36,668 bases of DNA, taken from Methanomicrobia archaeon (GTDB lineage: Archaea > Halobacteriota > Bog-38 > Methanoflorentales > Methanoflorentaceae). The translations under genes and the position numbers were made by a program. Shown here one piece after another: positions 7,311 through 16,213 of the stretch. The stretch covers positions 1-36,668 of the forward strand of contig JACWML010000013.1 in the NCBI GenBank assembly GCA_015661395.1, written 5' to 3'. Below the pieces are notes generated by a model. That model had not been told where the DNA came from. It searched no databases and saw only the letters and a program-made list of their open reading frames with translations. Within the stretch, counting starts at the first letter, position 1. Every line of letters begins with the position of its first letter.

Positions 7311-9578
7311 ATGGGACCACAGGCGAACGAGCGCATACGAGCGAAGATACGCGTTAAGGGCGTTGTGCAAGGGGTAGGCTTCAGGCCGTTCGTTTATGCG
7401 CACGCCGTCGAACTGCAACTGACTGGCTATGTCAAAAACCTTGGTGCGCACGTGGACATCGAGGTAGAGGGGTCGCGCGCCGCTATAGTTCAGCTCATCG
7501 AGTTTCTCAAACAGGGCCCGCCCATTGCGCGCATTGATGATGTAAGCGTGGAATGGGGTCGCCCACGCAAATACACCGAATTCACGATCGAGTCTAGCGG
7601 TGAGGGCGAGTTTGGCTTCACGTCGCCAGACATCGCGATGTGTGACGACTGCCTGCGGGATTTGAGGGAAAGTAGACGGTACGAAGAGTACTGGGCCACT
7701 TCGTGCGTAAATTGCGGTCCACGATTCACAGTGACCGAGAAACTTCCGTATGACCGCGAGACGACCTCGATGATCGACTTTCCCATGTGCTCGGAATGCG
7801 AACGGGAGTACCGCAACCCAAAAGATCGTCGTCATCACGCGCAAACCATCGCGTGCGAACGCTGCGGCCCGACGCTCGTGCTGCTCAACCGGGATTTGCA
7901 GCGCTTAAACGAACCAATCAGCACGGCCGGGCGATTGTTACTCGAAGGCCACGTTCTGGCTATAAAAGGGATTGGCGGCTTTCACCTCGCCTGCATCTTT
8001 GATTCTGCAAGAGAGCTAAAACGACGTTTGGGCAGATCTACGCAGCCCCTCGCGATTATGGCACCGAGCGAGACGTGGGTTGAGGACAATCTCCTCGCAA
8101 ACGGACAAGAGCGCGCACTGCTCACGTCAAACAAACGGCCCATAATGGTCCTCGACAAACGCGTCCAAGGCACGTTTAGCGAAGTCTCGAATCTCCATAA
8201 CATAGGCGTAATGCTTCCCTATAGCGGCCTGCACTACCTCCTCTTTGATATCGTAGATCAGCCACTGATCATGACGAGCGCGAACACGCCCGGCGAGCCG
8301 ATGATTATCGCCATCGATGATGCGCTCGCAAACCTGCGAGAGAAGGCCGATTTTTTCCTACTCCACGATCGGCGGATAGTCAACCGCTGTGACGACTCGG
8401 TACTGCGAGTGCTAGACCAACCTGCATTTATCAGGATGTCGCGCGGGTACGCGCCCGTCTCTTTTGCAGTGCCTGTAACGTACGACAAGAACATTCTCGC
8501 GCTTGGCGCAGAGATGAACGCGACCGTGACGACCTATAAGGACGGCCGGTGCTACATCAGCCAACACGTGGGCAACATCGACAAGCCGAAGACCTTCGAC
8601 TACCTTGAAGCATCCGTCCACAACCTCATCGAAATGAGCGGCGTCGACGTGAGCGTTATCGCGCACGACTACCATCCAACCTTGCGCTCCACACGTCTCG
8701 CCGCCGAGCTCGGAGCCGCTTACGCCGTTCAACACCACCAAGCGCATATCGCGTCGCTCATTGGCGAGGGGGCCCCTAATGACCTCATAGGTATCGCCAT
8801 CGATGGTATCGGCTACGGGTACGACGGTACTATCTGGGGTGGAGAGGTGTTTTTGCCCACTTTAGAACGGATAGGGGGCCTCATACCCGTTCCGATGCCA
8901 GGAGGCGATCTGGCCACGAGGCATCCTGTGCGGATGGTAGCCGGCATCCTGCACGGCATCTACGATGAGGGAGAACTTGCAGCGACGCTCGCCTCGCTTG
9001 GTCTCAGTCAACTCGAGTCGTCGATTCTCCTGCAGCAAATTGAACGGAACGTGAACGTCCCGATGACCTCGAGCACTGGGCGCGTGCTTGACGCTGTTTC
9101 TGCAGCGCTTGGAATATGTCAAAAACGGACCTACGATGGCGAACCGGCAATGACGTTAGAGGGCGTCGCGCGCTACGGTTACCCGGACGTAGCGCTACCG
9201 CTCGAAATTTCGACCTACCGCGATCGGCCGATTCTCGACACTCGACCGGTGCTCGCCGAGATCCTCCACGCAAAAAAGCACGGCCAAAGCACCAAGAACA
9301 TTGCCGCCTCGGCACAGGTCACGATCGCGCGCGGGATTGCAACGATAGCTGCCGAAGCAGCGGAAGCCATCGGAACGAGTAACATCGGACTATCGGGGGG
9401 TGTCGCGTATAATAAGGCTATTGTCACGACGATTAGCGAGGTGTGTGATACGCGCGACCTCGTCCTCTTTACCAATACAAAGGTCCCTCGAGGGGACGGC
9501 GGCGTTTCGTTCGGCCAAGCAATTCTCACCGCTATGGTCAAAAGCGGCAGCTACGATTTCAAACTGTCTGCAACGTGA
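7311..9578 (+). CDS. hypF: Carbamoyltransferase HypF, [NiFe]-hydrogenase maturation
   Basis: HypF uses carbamoyl phosphate and ATP to carbamoylate the C-terminal Cys of HypE, the first step in making the CN ligands of [NiFe]-hydrogenases. All four regions are present in 755 aa. They are an acylphosphatase domain (residues 11-95, VVQGVGFRPFVYAHA), two zinc fingers (Cys111/114/132/135 and Cys160/163/182/185), a YrdC-like domain (about 200-385, KGIGGFHLA), and a Kae1-like C-terminal domain with HHQAH and IAIDGIGYGYDGTIWGGE. The length is normal and there are no frameshifts. No other hyp or hydrogenase gene lies in the window, so this is a detached maturation gene. Its presence implies that the organism makes a [NiFe] hydrogenase. 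Confidence 0.97.
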   Translation: MGPQANERIRAKIRVKGVVQGVGFRPFVYAHAVELQLTGYVKNLGAHVDIEVEGSRAAIVQLIEFLKQGPPIARIDDVSVEWGRPRKYTEFTIESSGEGEFGFTSPDIAMCDDCLRDLRESRRYEEYWATSCVNCGPRFTVTEKLPYDRETTSMIDFPMCSECEREYRNPKDRRHHAQTIACERCGPTLVLLNRDLQRLNEPISTAGRLLLEGHVLAIKGIGGFHLACIFDSARELKRRLGRSTQPLAIMAPSETWVEDNLLANGQERALLTSNKRPIMVLDKRVQGTFSEVSNLHNIGVMLPYSGLHYLLFDIVDQPLIMTSANTPGEPMIIAIDDALANLREKADFFLLHDRRIVNRCDDSVLRVLDQPAFIRMSRGYAPVSFAVPVTYDKNILALGAEMNATVTTYKDGRCYISQHVGNIDKPKTFDYLEASVHNLIEMSGVDVSVIAHDYHPTLRSTRLAAELGAAYAVQHHQAHIASLIGEGAPNDLIGIAIDGIGYGYDGTIWGGEVFLPTLERIGGLIPVPMPGGDLATRHPVRMVAGILHGIYDEGELAATLASLGLSQLESSILLQQIERNVNVPMTSSTGRVLDAVSAALGICQKRTYDGEPAMTLEGVARYGYPDVALPLEISTYRDRPILDTRPVLAEILHAKKHGQSTKNIAASAQVTIARGIATIAAEAAEAIGTSNIGLSGGVAYNKAIVTTISEVCDTRDLVLFTNTKVPRGDGGVSFGQAILTAMVKSGSYDFKLSAT

Positions 9579-9638
9579 AGCGCTGCCGGGGGTGTCGTGG
9601 CGCAGCGCGCGCCCACGCGCAAGGTCCAACAACGCGTG

Positions 9639-10079
9639 CTACGCCTTTCTGACGATGACCTTGCCCTTGGTAGAGATATAGCCGATGCGTGCCTTCCCGT
9701 TTATCTCCACGTTTCCTTCAGCGACAATCCGGTCAATCACCGCGTCAGGCTTGATCGTAACACGCCCGGCGCTGTCTATTTCCCTTAGGCGAACGCCTTC
9801 CAAAAGTGTCGTGTCATCAGTCGTCGTCAATATGCCACCTATCTCAGCGTCGTTTCCAATAAAAGCGCTTTCTGCCCTAACGTCCCCGCGAACGGTCGAC
9901 CTGTTGCCTAGACTAAGCGACCCTTCTACAATCAGATCGCCCCAAAAGCCGACGTGGGTACCGGTGATCAAACTACCGCGCACGTGCACGCTCTTTTCAA
10001 AAAATGCGTCGTCTTTTATGACGTAGGTGTTGCTCTGCACGTGCTTTCGAACAAGGCGTGCCGTGTCATCCGCTTTCAT
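9639..10079 (-). CDS. Bactofilin-like / polymer-forming beta-helix protein
   Basis: The 146-aa protein is built almost wholly of short beta-rung repeats. Examples are VHVRGSLITGTHVGFWGDL, IVEGSLSLGNRSTVRGDVRA and IVAEGNVEINGKARIGYIS. This is the pattern of bactofilin-like (polymer-forming cytoskeletal) or left-handed beta-helix proteins. The ATG at 10079 is chosen because GGTGGATC directly precedes it. A longer frame to a TTG at 10121 has no support. It lies 87 nt downstream of ubiA on the same strand, so it may be the last gene of a nadX-ubiA-bactofilin transcript. There is no signal peptide or acyltransferase catalytic signature. The function in archaea is not established. Confidence 0.8.
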   Translation of the reverse strand: MKADDTARLVRKHVQSNTYVIKDDAFFEKSVHVRGSLITGTHVGFWGDLIVEGSLSLGNRSTVRGDVRAESAFIGNDAEIGGILTTTDDTTLLEGVRLREIDSAGRVTIKPDAVIDRIVAEGNVEINGKARIGYISTKGKVIVRKA

Positions 10080-10166
10080 GATCCACCGAGGCTCGCTGTA
10101 AAGTCCGTGCCTCAAATGCAACGGTAGGTCAGCCGAAGAGCTATTTACTTTTTTGGCCTGTAATCC

Positions 10167-10997
10167 TTAGATTCCGCCGACGACGTAGGCGAGCAATACC
10201 ACGACCATACCGTACTTAACCACGGTTGACGCCCTCGCCGGATCGCTCCGTGAGAGCGCGACGCCATACAGGAGTATCACGTCAGCCGCAATGACGATTC
10301 CGAGGTAGGGATAGCCGGACGCACCGATAATGAACGGCAGAGGGCTGACCGCGACCGCCGCGAGCATAAAAAGTGCAGCAGCTGCCAGCGATCCAAGCAC
10401 CCCATACCGAATAGGCAACGTCGACGCGCCCGCTCGCCGGTCTCCGGTGAGATCCTCAATATCCTTAACGACTTCACGTGAGGTGATTGCGAGCATTGCG
10501 CTCACAAAGAGCACACCAGGGATAAAGAACGAATAAACGGCTGCCCCGCCGAAGAGAAAGATCGACCCCGTCAGGTATCCAATCAACAGGTTACCAACGA
10601 GCACCGATCTCTTCAGCTTCCACGAATACAACACGAGGAGGACAGCATTAAGCGCCGCGAGCCCAAAACAGATGGGGTTGATGAGTAGGGACGCCGCAGC
10701 GCCGAAAAGCAAGAGCGTGAGCGCGTATACGAGTGCACTACGCCGCGTGATGAGCCCGCTCGGCAGGGCGCGACGCGGCTTGTTGACCCGGTCAATATCG
10801 ACATCAAAGTAGTCGTTGATGACATTGCCTCCGGCGGTGACGAGAAACACCGCGACGAACGCCAAAACCGCGGGCACGATCACGTCGTAGGCAAGCGGCG
10901 CCTTGCTCACAAAGACGCCGATGAGCGAAGCAAATGCCGCCATCAGGCAGTTGAAGGCACGTATCTCAGCAATGTACGAGCGGGTGCGTGATCGCAT
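10167..10997 (-). CDS. ubiA: UbiA-family prenyltransferase, probably digeranylgeranylglyceryl phosphate synthase
   Basis: This 276-aa membrane protein has about eight hydrophobic segments and both Asp-rich prenyl-diphosphate/Mg sites. They are NDYFDVDIDRVNKPRR (about 62-77) and DIEDLTGDRRAGASTLP (about 175-191). In archaea, UbiA enzymes of this kind add the second geranylgeranyl chain to geranylgeranylglyceryl phosphate, a core step of ether-lipid synthesis. Other UbiA enzymes make quinones or hemes, so the exact substrate is assigned by archaeal context. The ATG at 10997 is used; no strong ribosome binding site is visible. nadX lies 36 nt upstream on the same strand. Confidence 0.85.
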   Translation of the reverse strand: MRSRTRSYIAEIRAFNCLMAAFASLIGVFVSKAPLAYDVIVPAVLAFVAVFLVTAGGNVINDYFDVDIDRVNKPRRALPSGLITRRSALVYALTLLLFGAAASLLINPICFGLAALNAVLLVLYSWKLKRSVLVGNLLIGYLTGSIFLFGGAAVYSFFIPGVLFVSAMLAITSREVVKDIEDLTGDRRAGASTLPIRYGVLGSLAAAALFMLAAVAVSPLPFIIGASGYPYLGIVIAADVILLYGVALSRSDPARASTVVKYGMVVVLLAYVVGGI

Positions 10998-11033
10998 GCC
11001 TAATCGAATCAGCTTCCCTCAGATCGGACGGGC

Positions 11034-11825
11034 TCACGTTCCGAGCTTAACCGCGTCCGTCATTTTCTTGAGAGACGCGACTGCCGAGTACGCCGCGAGC
11101 TTGCTCGTGCGCTCATTTTCGGTCGGAACATTGTCAAATCGGGCAGTAAGCCTCCCAAAATCCCCTTCGACTTCGACGACGTGCACGTTTCTTGTCAGCG
11201 TCGGATCAACAGCGATGCGGACGATCGTTCGGTCAAATCCGACGCCGGCCAGAGCGAGCGTCGCTGAGACGTTAATATTTTGTGGGAAGCCTTGAATCGC
11301 CTCGTCGGCGGTACCTTCGAATATGAGGGCAGGGCGGGAGAGATCAATGGCGTTACGGATGACGTAGGGGGCGGTTTGGAGGCCCGCTGAAGGCTTGGTT
11401 GTAGTGAGTGTCACCCGGTTGATCGTTCCCTGAGACGCCGCAAGGAGCGCATCGATGCTCCCGATGGCGCCTGATGGGATATAAAGGCGACAGTCGTGCG
11501 TGCGCGCCGCCGCATACACCTGCTGTCGAAAGTCCGCGTCAACCAGCGCGCCGATACTGAGCAGCATCAAATCCGTGCCCTTTGTCAAAACGCTGAGCGC
11601 GATATCGCGCGCTGCCTGCATTGAGGCGCATTCCACAACGAGGTCAGCTTGGTCGATAACGTCGAACAGTGACACGGACGATGCCGCAGGGGTCGTATCT
11701 GCCAGATGCTGAGCGCGATCGGGGTGTCTGTCCATCAGGAGGAGTTTGCCCCTGAAGCCATCAGCCCCCAAGGCACGACAGATTTCTGTTCCTATCACGC
11801 CACATCCAATAATTCCGATGATCAT
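11034..11825 (-). CDS. nadX: L-aspartate dehydrogenase
   Basis: NadX oxidises L-aspartate to iminoaspartate with NAD(P)+, replacing NadB as the first step of de novo NAD synthesis. The 263-aa length is typical. An N-terminal Rossmann motif (IIGIIGCGVIGTEICRAL, residues 2-19) binds the cofactor. The middle has LYIPSGAIGSIDAL and the C-terminal part has DPTLTRNVHVVEV, which carries the conserved His. AAGGAT lies upstream of the ATG. The gene is divergent from nadC across a 50-bp gap, which places two NAD-pathway genes around one control region. The middle gene of the pathway, nadA, is not in the window. Confidence 0.93.
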   Translation of the reverse strand: MIIGIIGCGVIGTEICRALGADGFRGKLLLMDRHPDRAQHLADTTPAASSVSLFDVIDQADLVVECASMQAARDIALSVLTKGTDLMLLSIGALVDADFRQQVYAAARTHDCRLYIPSGAIGSIDALLAASQGTINRVTLTTTKPSAGLQTAPYVIRNAIDLSRPALIFEGTADEAIQGFPQNINVSATLALAGVGFDRTIVRIAVDPTLTRNVHVVEVEGDFGRLTARFDNVPTENERTSKLAAYSAVASLKKMTDAVKLGT

Positions 11826-11836
11826 CTTGAAATCCT

Positions 11837-11854
11837 TTAAGATAGTTAAGATAG
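11837..11854. promoter_or_regulatory. Direct repeat TTAAGATAG x2 in the nadX-nadC control region
   Basis: Two perfect adjacent copies of ttaagatag fill part of the 50-bp space between divergent nadX and nadC. The A/T-rich repeats could hold TATA elements in either direction or serve as an operator for a shared regulator. This is inference from position and repetition. Confidence 0.4.
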
Positions 11855-11875
11855 AAAAGCGTATGTGGTGATCGT

Positions 11876-12688
11876 TTGAATTCGCGCGACATTGAGAGGT
11901 TTCTGGCTGAGGATGAAGGATTCGGCGACATAACGACCGCTCTCCTGCCCGACGTCGAGGGCTCTGCTAACGTCATCGCACACGAAGACGGAATCATAGC
12001 AGGATTATCAGAGGCAGAGAGCATTTTTGCGTACTACAACCTCGTGACCGTCCCACTGTGCTGCGATGGAGACGTCATCAAAAAAGACGATACCATTTTG
12101 CGCGTCATAGGACCAGTCAGGGGTATTCTTGTCACCGAACGCGTCGCACTCAACTTCCTATGCCGCATGAGCGGCATTGCCACGATCACGCGCCGCTGTG
12201 CGGAGACCGCTGGTACGGTGACGATTGCCGCGACCCGGAAGACGACGCCAGGCTTCAGACTTTATGAAAAAAAGGCAGTGGCGATCGGAGGCGGAGACCC
12301 GCACCGCTACTCCCTCTCAGAGGCCTACCTCTTCAAAGATAACCATCTGAAAGTAATCTCTGCAGAAGACGCCCTGCGGGAAAAAGCGTTCTTCACGAAG
12401 AAAGTGGAGATCGAAGTCGAATCCGTTGACGAGTGCGTGAAGGCAGCAAAGCTTGGACCAGACATCATCATGTTCGACAACATGGACGTCGAACAGATCA
12501 CTGCGGCCGTCAGCAAGTTGAAGGCGCTCAACCTGCGCGGCAACGTGCTACTCGAAGCGTCAGGCGGCATTAAACCCGATAACGTCAGGAAATACGCTGC
12601 GACCGGGGTCGACGTGCTCTCACTGGGTTACCTTACCCACTCGTCGCGGTGGCTCGATTTCAGCCTTGAACTTGACGCGCCGGATTAG
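11876..12688 (+). CDS. nadC: Nicotinate-nucleotide pyrophosphorylase (quinolinate phosphoribosyltransferase)
   Basis: NadC converts quinolinate and PRPP to nicotinate mononucleotide, CO2 and PPi. The 270-aa protein carries the family landmarks ERVALNFLCRMSGIAT, TRKTTPGFRLYEKKAV and GGGDPHRYSL. It also has KDNHL, EIEVE, MFDNM and LEASGGI. The start is a TTG, chosen because GGTGATC lies 3 nt upstream; the first good ATG would lose conserved sequence. The TAG overlaps the stop codon of the convergent cysteine desulfurase gene (ttag, a 4-nt overlap). With nadX across the divergent promoter this forms most of the NAD de novo branch. Prs, further along, makes the PRPP it uses. Confidence 0.96.
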   Translation: MNSRDIERFLAEDEGFGDITTALLPDVEGSANVIAHEDGIIAGLSEAESIFAYYNLVTVPLCCDGDVIKKDDTILRVIGPVRGILVTERVALNFLCRMSGIATITRRCAETAGTVTIAATRKTTPGFRLYEKKAVAIGGGDPHRYSLSEAYLFKDNHLKVISAEDALREKAFFTKKVEIEVESVDECVKAAKLGPDIIMFDNMDVEQITAAVSKLKALNLRGNVLLEASGGIKPDNVRKYAATGVDVLSLGYLTHSSRWLDFSLELDAPD

Positions 12689-13866
12689 ACGAGCGAGGTC
12701 GCGATAAGACTCACCGATCCTGCCAAAAGGTCGACCTCTTCAGCCGTGTTATATGCCCCGAACGACGCCCGCACGGTTCCGTTGATGCCAAGAGACTCTA
12801 AAGCCGGCATAGCGCAATGGTACCCGCTCCTCGTGCAGATCTTGCTTGTCTCATCGAGGATCATCGAAACGTCGTGCGGGTTCAGCTCTCCGACGTTGAA
12901 GGGAACCACCGCCGCGCGGTCTTTTGGCCCATAGACCGTCACATTGTCGATTTCTGCCAGTTTTCTTGCGGCGACTCTCGCCAGCGTAGCAACATGCTTT
13001 TCGACGTTCGCGACGCCAAGCGCGTTGACGTATTCCACAGATCGCCCGAGGCCGATGACTCCTGGGATGTTGGGGGTGCCCGCTTCAAAACGGGCGGGCG
13101 GTTCGAGCAGTTTATATTCACAGCCGCGCACCCATTCGACCGCGCCGCCGCCGAGCGTAGTTGGACGCAGCTCCTCCGGATCACGCAGGATCAAGATGCC
13201 CGTCCCTTGCGGACCGAGCAGCCCTTTGTGGCCCGGCACAGCTAGATAGTCGCATTTCAAGTCTTTCACTGACAGATCCATATGACCCGCAGACTGGGCT
13301 GCGTCTATCAACACTGGCACATCGTTTTTGCGCCCAATCTTGACGATACGGCTTATGTCTTGGACAGAACCGAAGACGTTTGACACGTGAGAAATCGTGA
13401 TGAGCTTGGTTCTGTCAGTGATTGCTGCTTCAATCGTGGAAGGATCAACGATGCCTTCCTGATTCGCTTCAACAAGGTCGAGCACGACGCCTCGCGCACG
13501 GAGAGCGACCCACGGCAGGTAGTTCGAGTGATGTTCAATCATGGATGTGATCACGTGGTCTCCGGGCGTCCAATCCTGACCGTGGGCGACGATGTTGATG
13601 CTTTCTGTCGTGTTCTTGGTGAAGATAACGTTGCCAGGCTCACACGTGAAAAAATCTGCTACTGTCTCGCGTGCGGCTTCGTAGTGCTCTGTCGTCTGCT
13701 GGGCCAAGCGATGCGCTCCCCTTCCGTAGTTGCCAGCATAGCGAAAGAAGTACTCGTTCATCGCCTCGACGGCGGGCTTCGGCGTCTGGCTAGTCGAAGC
13801 GTTATCAAGATACACAGCGTGCTCGAGAACCGGGAAATCCTTCCGTATCGCATGAACGTCATACAT
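12685..13866 (-). CDS. Cysteine desulfurase-like class V aminotransferase (SufS/Csd type)
   Basis: The PLP enzyme (393 aa) has VYLDNASTSQTPKPAVEAM at its start and HHSNYLPW with the PLP-stacking His. It also has DAAQSAGH, the PLP lysine in VPGHKGLLGPQGTG (Lys214) and a Cys in SGYHCAMPALESLG (Cys351), which fits the persulfide-forming residue of group II desulfurases. It would release sulfur from cysteine for Fe-S clusters or other thio-cofactors. The ATG at 13866 matches the family N-terminus; the frame upstream (to 13986) is Arg/Pro-rich and not conserved-looking. No ribosome binding site is visible, so the mRNA may be leaderless. SufBC genes are not in the window. The selenocysteine lyase or Csd subfamily cannot be excluded. 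Confidence 0.9.
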   Translation of the reverse strand: MYDVHAIRKDFPVLEHAVYLDNASTSQTPKPAVEAMNEYFFRYAGNYGRGAHRLAQQTTEHYEAARETVADFFTCEPGNVIFTKNTTESINIVAHGQDWTPGDHVITSMIEHHSNYLPWVALRARGVVLDLVEANQEGIVDPSTIEAAITDRTKLITISHVSNVFGSVQDISRIVKIGRKNDVPVLIDAAQSAGHMDLSVKDLKCDYLAVPGHKGLLGPQGTGILILRDPEELRPTTLGGGAVEWVRGCEYKLLEPPARFEAGTPNIPGVIGLGRSVEYVNALGVANVEKHVATLARVAARKLAEIDNVTVYGPKDRAAVVPFNVGELNPHDVSMILDETSKICTRSGYHCAMPALESLGINGTVRASFGAYNTAEEVDLLAGSVSLIATSLV

Positions 13867-14003
13867 TGAGAACACATAGGGGGTGAGCAGAATAGCTTTT
13901 GCGGTTGTGATGGCGGCAAGAGGTCGGTAGCGCCCTCGGCCGCGTCTTCCTGAAGCCTCGCTTGGCGGTAAAGGCGGCAGTCTCAAGTAGCGAAGCCCCC
14001 AAG

Positions 14004-14408
14004 ATGCACCTGATGCACAGGAACCCGGCGCTCACCGTTGACGCGGTGGTAGTGAAGAACAAAAAAATCTTGCTGATAAAACGGAAGCGAGAACCGTATC
14101 GCGGACACTATGCGCTCCCTGGCGGCTTTGTGGAATACGGCGAAACCGTTGAGGCAGCCCTGCGGCGCGAAGTCCTCGAGGAAACTGGACTCGTTGTGAG
14201 GATAAAATCACTCGTAGGCGTATATTCCAACCCTCACCGCGATCCTCGCGGACACGTCGTTTCAGTGGCGTTTGCGGCGGATATTATCGGAGGTACGCTG
14301 GCAGGCGGCTCAGACGCAAGCGACGCATTGCTTTGGGACATCGCCGAATTGCCGCCTCTGGCATTTGATCACGCACAGATCATCAGCGATTCGCTCGTTC
14401 GTCGCTAA
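14004..14408 (+). CDS. Nudix hydrolase
   Basis: The 134-aa protein has a complete Nudix box, GGFVEYGETVEAALRREVLE followed by ETGL, preceded by YRGHYALP. The catalytic glutamates (REVLEE) are present. The substrate may be ADP-ribose, an oxidised nucleotide or another nucleoside diphosphate derivative, which the sequence does not decide. Two ATGs are close together (14004 and 14013); neither has a ribosome binding site, so a leaderless start is possible. It is divergent from the desulfurase gene with 137 bp between, and its stop overlaps that of convergent prs by 3-4 nt. It has no DNA-binding domain, so it is not an NrtR regulator. Confidence 0.9.
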   Translation: MHLMHRNPALTVDAVVVKNKKILLIKRKREPYRGHYALPGGFVEYGETVEAALRREVLEETGLVVRIKSLVGVYSNPHRDPRGHVVSVAFAADIIGGTLAGGSDASDALLWDIAELPPLAFDHAQIISDSLVRR

Positions 14409-15259
14409 AGTCCTGCGCCTTGCTTTATTAACGGCGCGACGGTTATGCTACTCTCTGCTTTTTCGATTGTGTCGGTCGCTATGATGCTGTCGACCCCTGC
14501 GCTGTATAGGCGAAGCCGCGCGTTCAAAGAGAGAACAGGGTGAATGCACGCAACGTGCACCTGCCGCGCTCCTTGTCCTCGCAGAAGTTTGATCGCTTCG
14601 GCCATAGTACCGCCGGTTGATATCATGTCATCTACGATCACCAGGTTGCGTTGGTCGACGTCCACCGTCTTTGGTTGTATCTCAACGTGTTCAGACGTGA
14701 CGCGCTTCTTGACTAGCACGTCGAACTCGCAGCCCATGGCGTGAGCAACGTCGCACACTAAGGCGGTGGCACCTTCGTCAGGAGCGATGAGCAAGGGTGA
14801 TGAGAACTCCATACTCTTCAAGTACGTGCCAACGAGGCCCGCAGCGGAGAGGTTCGCCGCCTTTTTGCCACTTCTGAGCCGAAAATGGTCAAGTGAGGCC
14901 GGGTCGTGGATGTTGACCACGTAAGCTTCGTCAACGTCGATCGTCCGCGCGATAGCACGAGCGCTGATTGGTTCGCCGAGCTTGAACCGCTTGTCTTGTC
15001 GCGCATAGCCAAAATACGGAATGACCGCCCTCAGGTAGCCATCAGAGGCAGCGTCAATGAGCTGCAGAAGGTACACGATATCGTCATTGGTCGTCGTGCT
15101 CTGTACGATGAGCGTGTCGCCGTCGAGTTCCTCTGCGATGCGCAAATACAGTTCGCCGTCGGGAAACTGCTTGAATTCAACAATAGCGAGTGCACACCCG
15201 ATTTCGCGTGCGACCCGCGAACCGAGCAATTGTGAAGCGGGACCTCCTAAGACTTTCAT
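14405..15259 (-). CDS. prs: Ribose-phosphate pyrophosphokinase (PRPP synthetase), archaeal type
   Basis: Prs makes PRPP from ribose 5-phosphate and ATP for nucleotide, His, Trp and NAD synthesis. The 284-aa length matches the shorter archaeal enzymes. Visible motifs are FPDGELYLRI (about 34-43), YFGYARQDKRFKLGEPISAR (the ATP-binding flexible loop region) and the PRPP-binding loop VDDMISTGGTMAEA. The ATG follows AAGGAGGC with ideal spacing. A TATA-like element lies at 15321-15331. It is convergent with the Nudix gene, with overlapping stops, and stands alone on its strand. Confidence 0.97.
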   Translation of the reverse strand: MKVLGGPASQLLGSRVAREIGCALAIVEFKQFPDGELYLRIAEELDGDTLIVQSTTTNDDIVYLLQLIDAASDGYLRAVIPYFGYARQDKRFKLGEPISARAIARTIDVDEAYVVNIHDPASLDHFRLRSGKKAANLSAAGLVGTYLKSMEFSSPLLIAPDEGATALVCDVAHAMGCEFDVLVKKRVTSEHVEIQPKTVDVDQRNLVIVDDMISTGGTMAEAIKLLRGQGARQVHVACIHPVLSLNARLRLYSAGVDSIIATDTIEKAESSITVAPLIKQGAGL

Positions 15260-15317
15260 GTTGCCTCCTTGAATGCGTATTCTTCTTACGAACTGAACAT
15301 AGATAATCGCTACCTTT

Positions 15318-15335
15318 TACTGTATAAGTACGCCT
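15318..15335 (-). promoter_or_regulatory. Probable prs promoter (TATA box)
   Basis: On the minus strand the sequence reads gtacttatacagta, preceded by a purine-rich gaaagg that could be a BRE. A start about 25 nt downstream gives a ~40-nt leader carrying the AAGGAGGC site. Confidence 0.4.
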
Positions 15336-15554
15336 TTCACATCGTCGATCCGACGGCGTGTGGTGTACCCCCCCTCGTGCCCGCGGCTACTACGCGGGAC
15401 ATTGAGGCGTTTATCTATTCCTCAGATTCGGCGGCACTGGAGACACGCGACCGCCGGCCGCGTCGGAAAAGGAACGAGCGTTCGCAGACGGAGGCGCACG
15501 AGCGTGCTAATCGGACCACAGGTGGCGCGCTGAAGGTCGCAAAGCGTCGTGTCC

Positions 15555-16169
15555 TCACGACTGGATGACGACGGTGTTTGCGACGCGATCGCCGAGACGC
15601 TGCTTATACTCAGATGCCCAGATAAGTACCGCTCCGAACAGATACGGGGCGATGAACGGGATCAGATCGATGATGCGCAAAATCGTCCGCACTGCAGCCT
15701 CACCATAAGTGATCGGGGAGTAGTCCACTTTTTTTGCGACCTTGATCTTAACGAGCATCTTGCCAACTGTTTGTCCGTTTCGTCCCTCGAGCAGTGTGAA
15801 GTAAAGGAACGCGATGATAACGTCGATCAAGATGAGCGCGCCAAAGAACGGGCTGATTGAGACCTGTGCCGTTGACGCATCAATGGTGATGGTGCCCGCG
15901 CCTGAGAAGCTCAGTATCAAAAAGATGATGGCAAGTATGATTACATCGACGAGTTGTGCGACAAAGCGGATAGCAACCCCCTGCAACAGCGGCGCGGCCG
16001 CATAGTGTTCCTGTGTTTCGGTTGCTCCTGATGGCGCATATACAGAGGCACCCTGCGCTGGTTGACCGGCAGGTGGCGCTTGGCCGGTGAATAGTGCGCC
16101 ACATGCCACGCAGTACTGGGCGCCGGGTGACGCAGGAGTACCGCATTGCGCGCATTTGTCTTCGCTCAC
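15555..16169 (-). CDS. Zinc-ribbon RDD-family membrane protein, paralogue 1
   Basis: The 204-aa protein has an N-terminal zinc ribbon (CAQCG, 12 residues, CVACG), a Pro/Gln-rich linker and an RDD domain from about residue 70. The RDD begins GVAIRFVAQLVDVIILAI, with the family Arg and Asp, and has about three membrane segments. It closes with the TILRIIDLIPFIAPYL and EYKQRLGDRVANTVV stretches. RDD proteins are integral membrane proteins of largely unknown function, some linked to ion or solute transport. The GTG at 16169 is chosen because a perfect GGAGGTGA lies 5 nt upstream; an earlier in-frame GTG overlaps that site. It is one of four tandem paralogues on this strand. Confidence 0.85.
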   Translation of the reverse strand: MSEDKCAQCGTPASPGAQYCVACGALFTGQAPPAGQPAQGASVYAPSGATETQEHYAAAPLLQGVAIRFVAQLVDVIILAIIFLILSFSGAGTITIDASTAQVSISPFFGALILIDVIIAFLYFTLLEGRNGQTVGKMLVKIKVAKKVDYSPITYGEAAVRTILRIIDLIPFIAPYLFGAVLIWASEYKQRLGDRVANTVVIQS

Positions 16170-16213
16170 TGTTTTCACCTCCTTTGCTTTTGTTAAGCCA
16201 TAAGGGGAGCATT

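Noticed and set aside
7257-7844. 195-codon minus-strand frame over the start of hypF
   Set aside because: It is a shadow of the hypF acylphosphatase and zinc-finger coding sequence.
15269-15568. Open frame of 99 codons between prs and the RDD array
   Set aside because: It starts at a TTG within the prs leader region, is Arg-rich, overlaps the RDD gene end and has no protein-like pattern.
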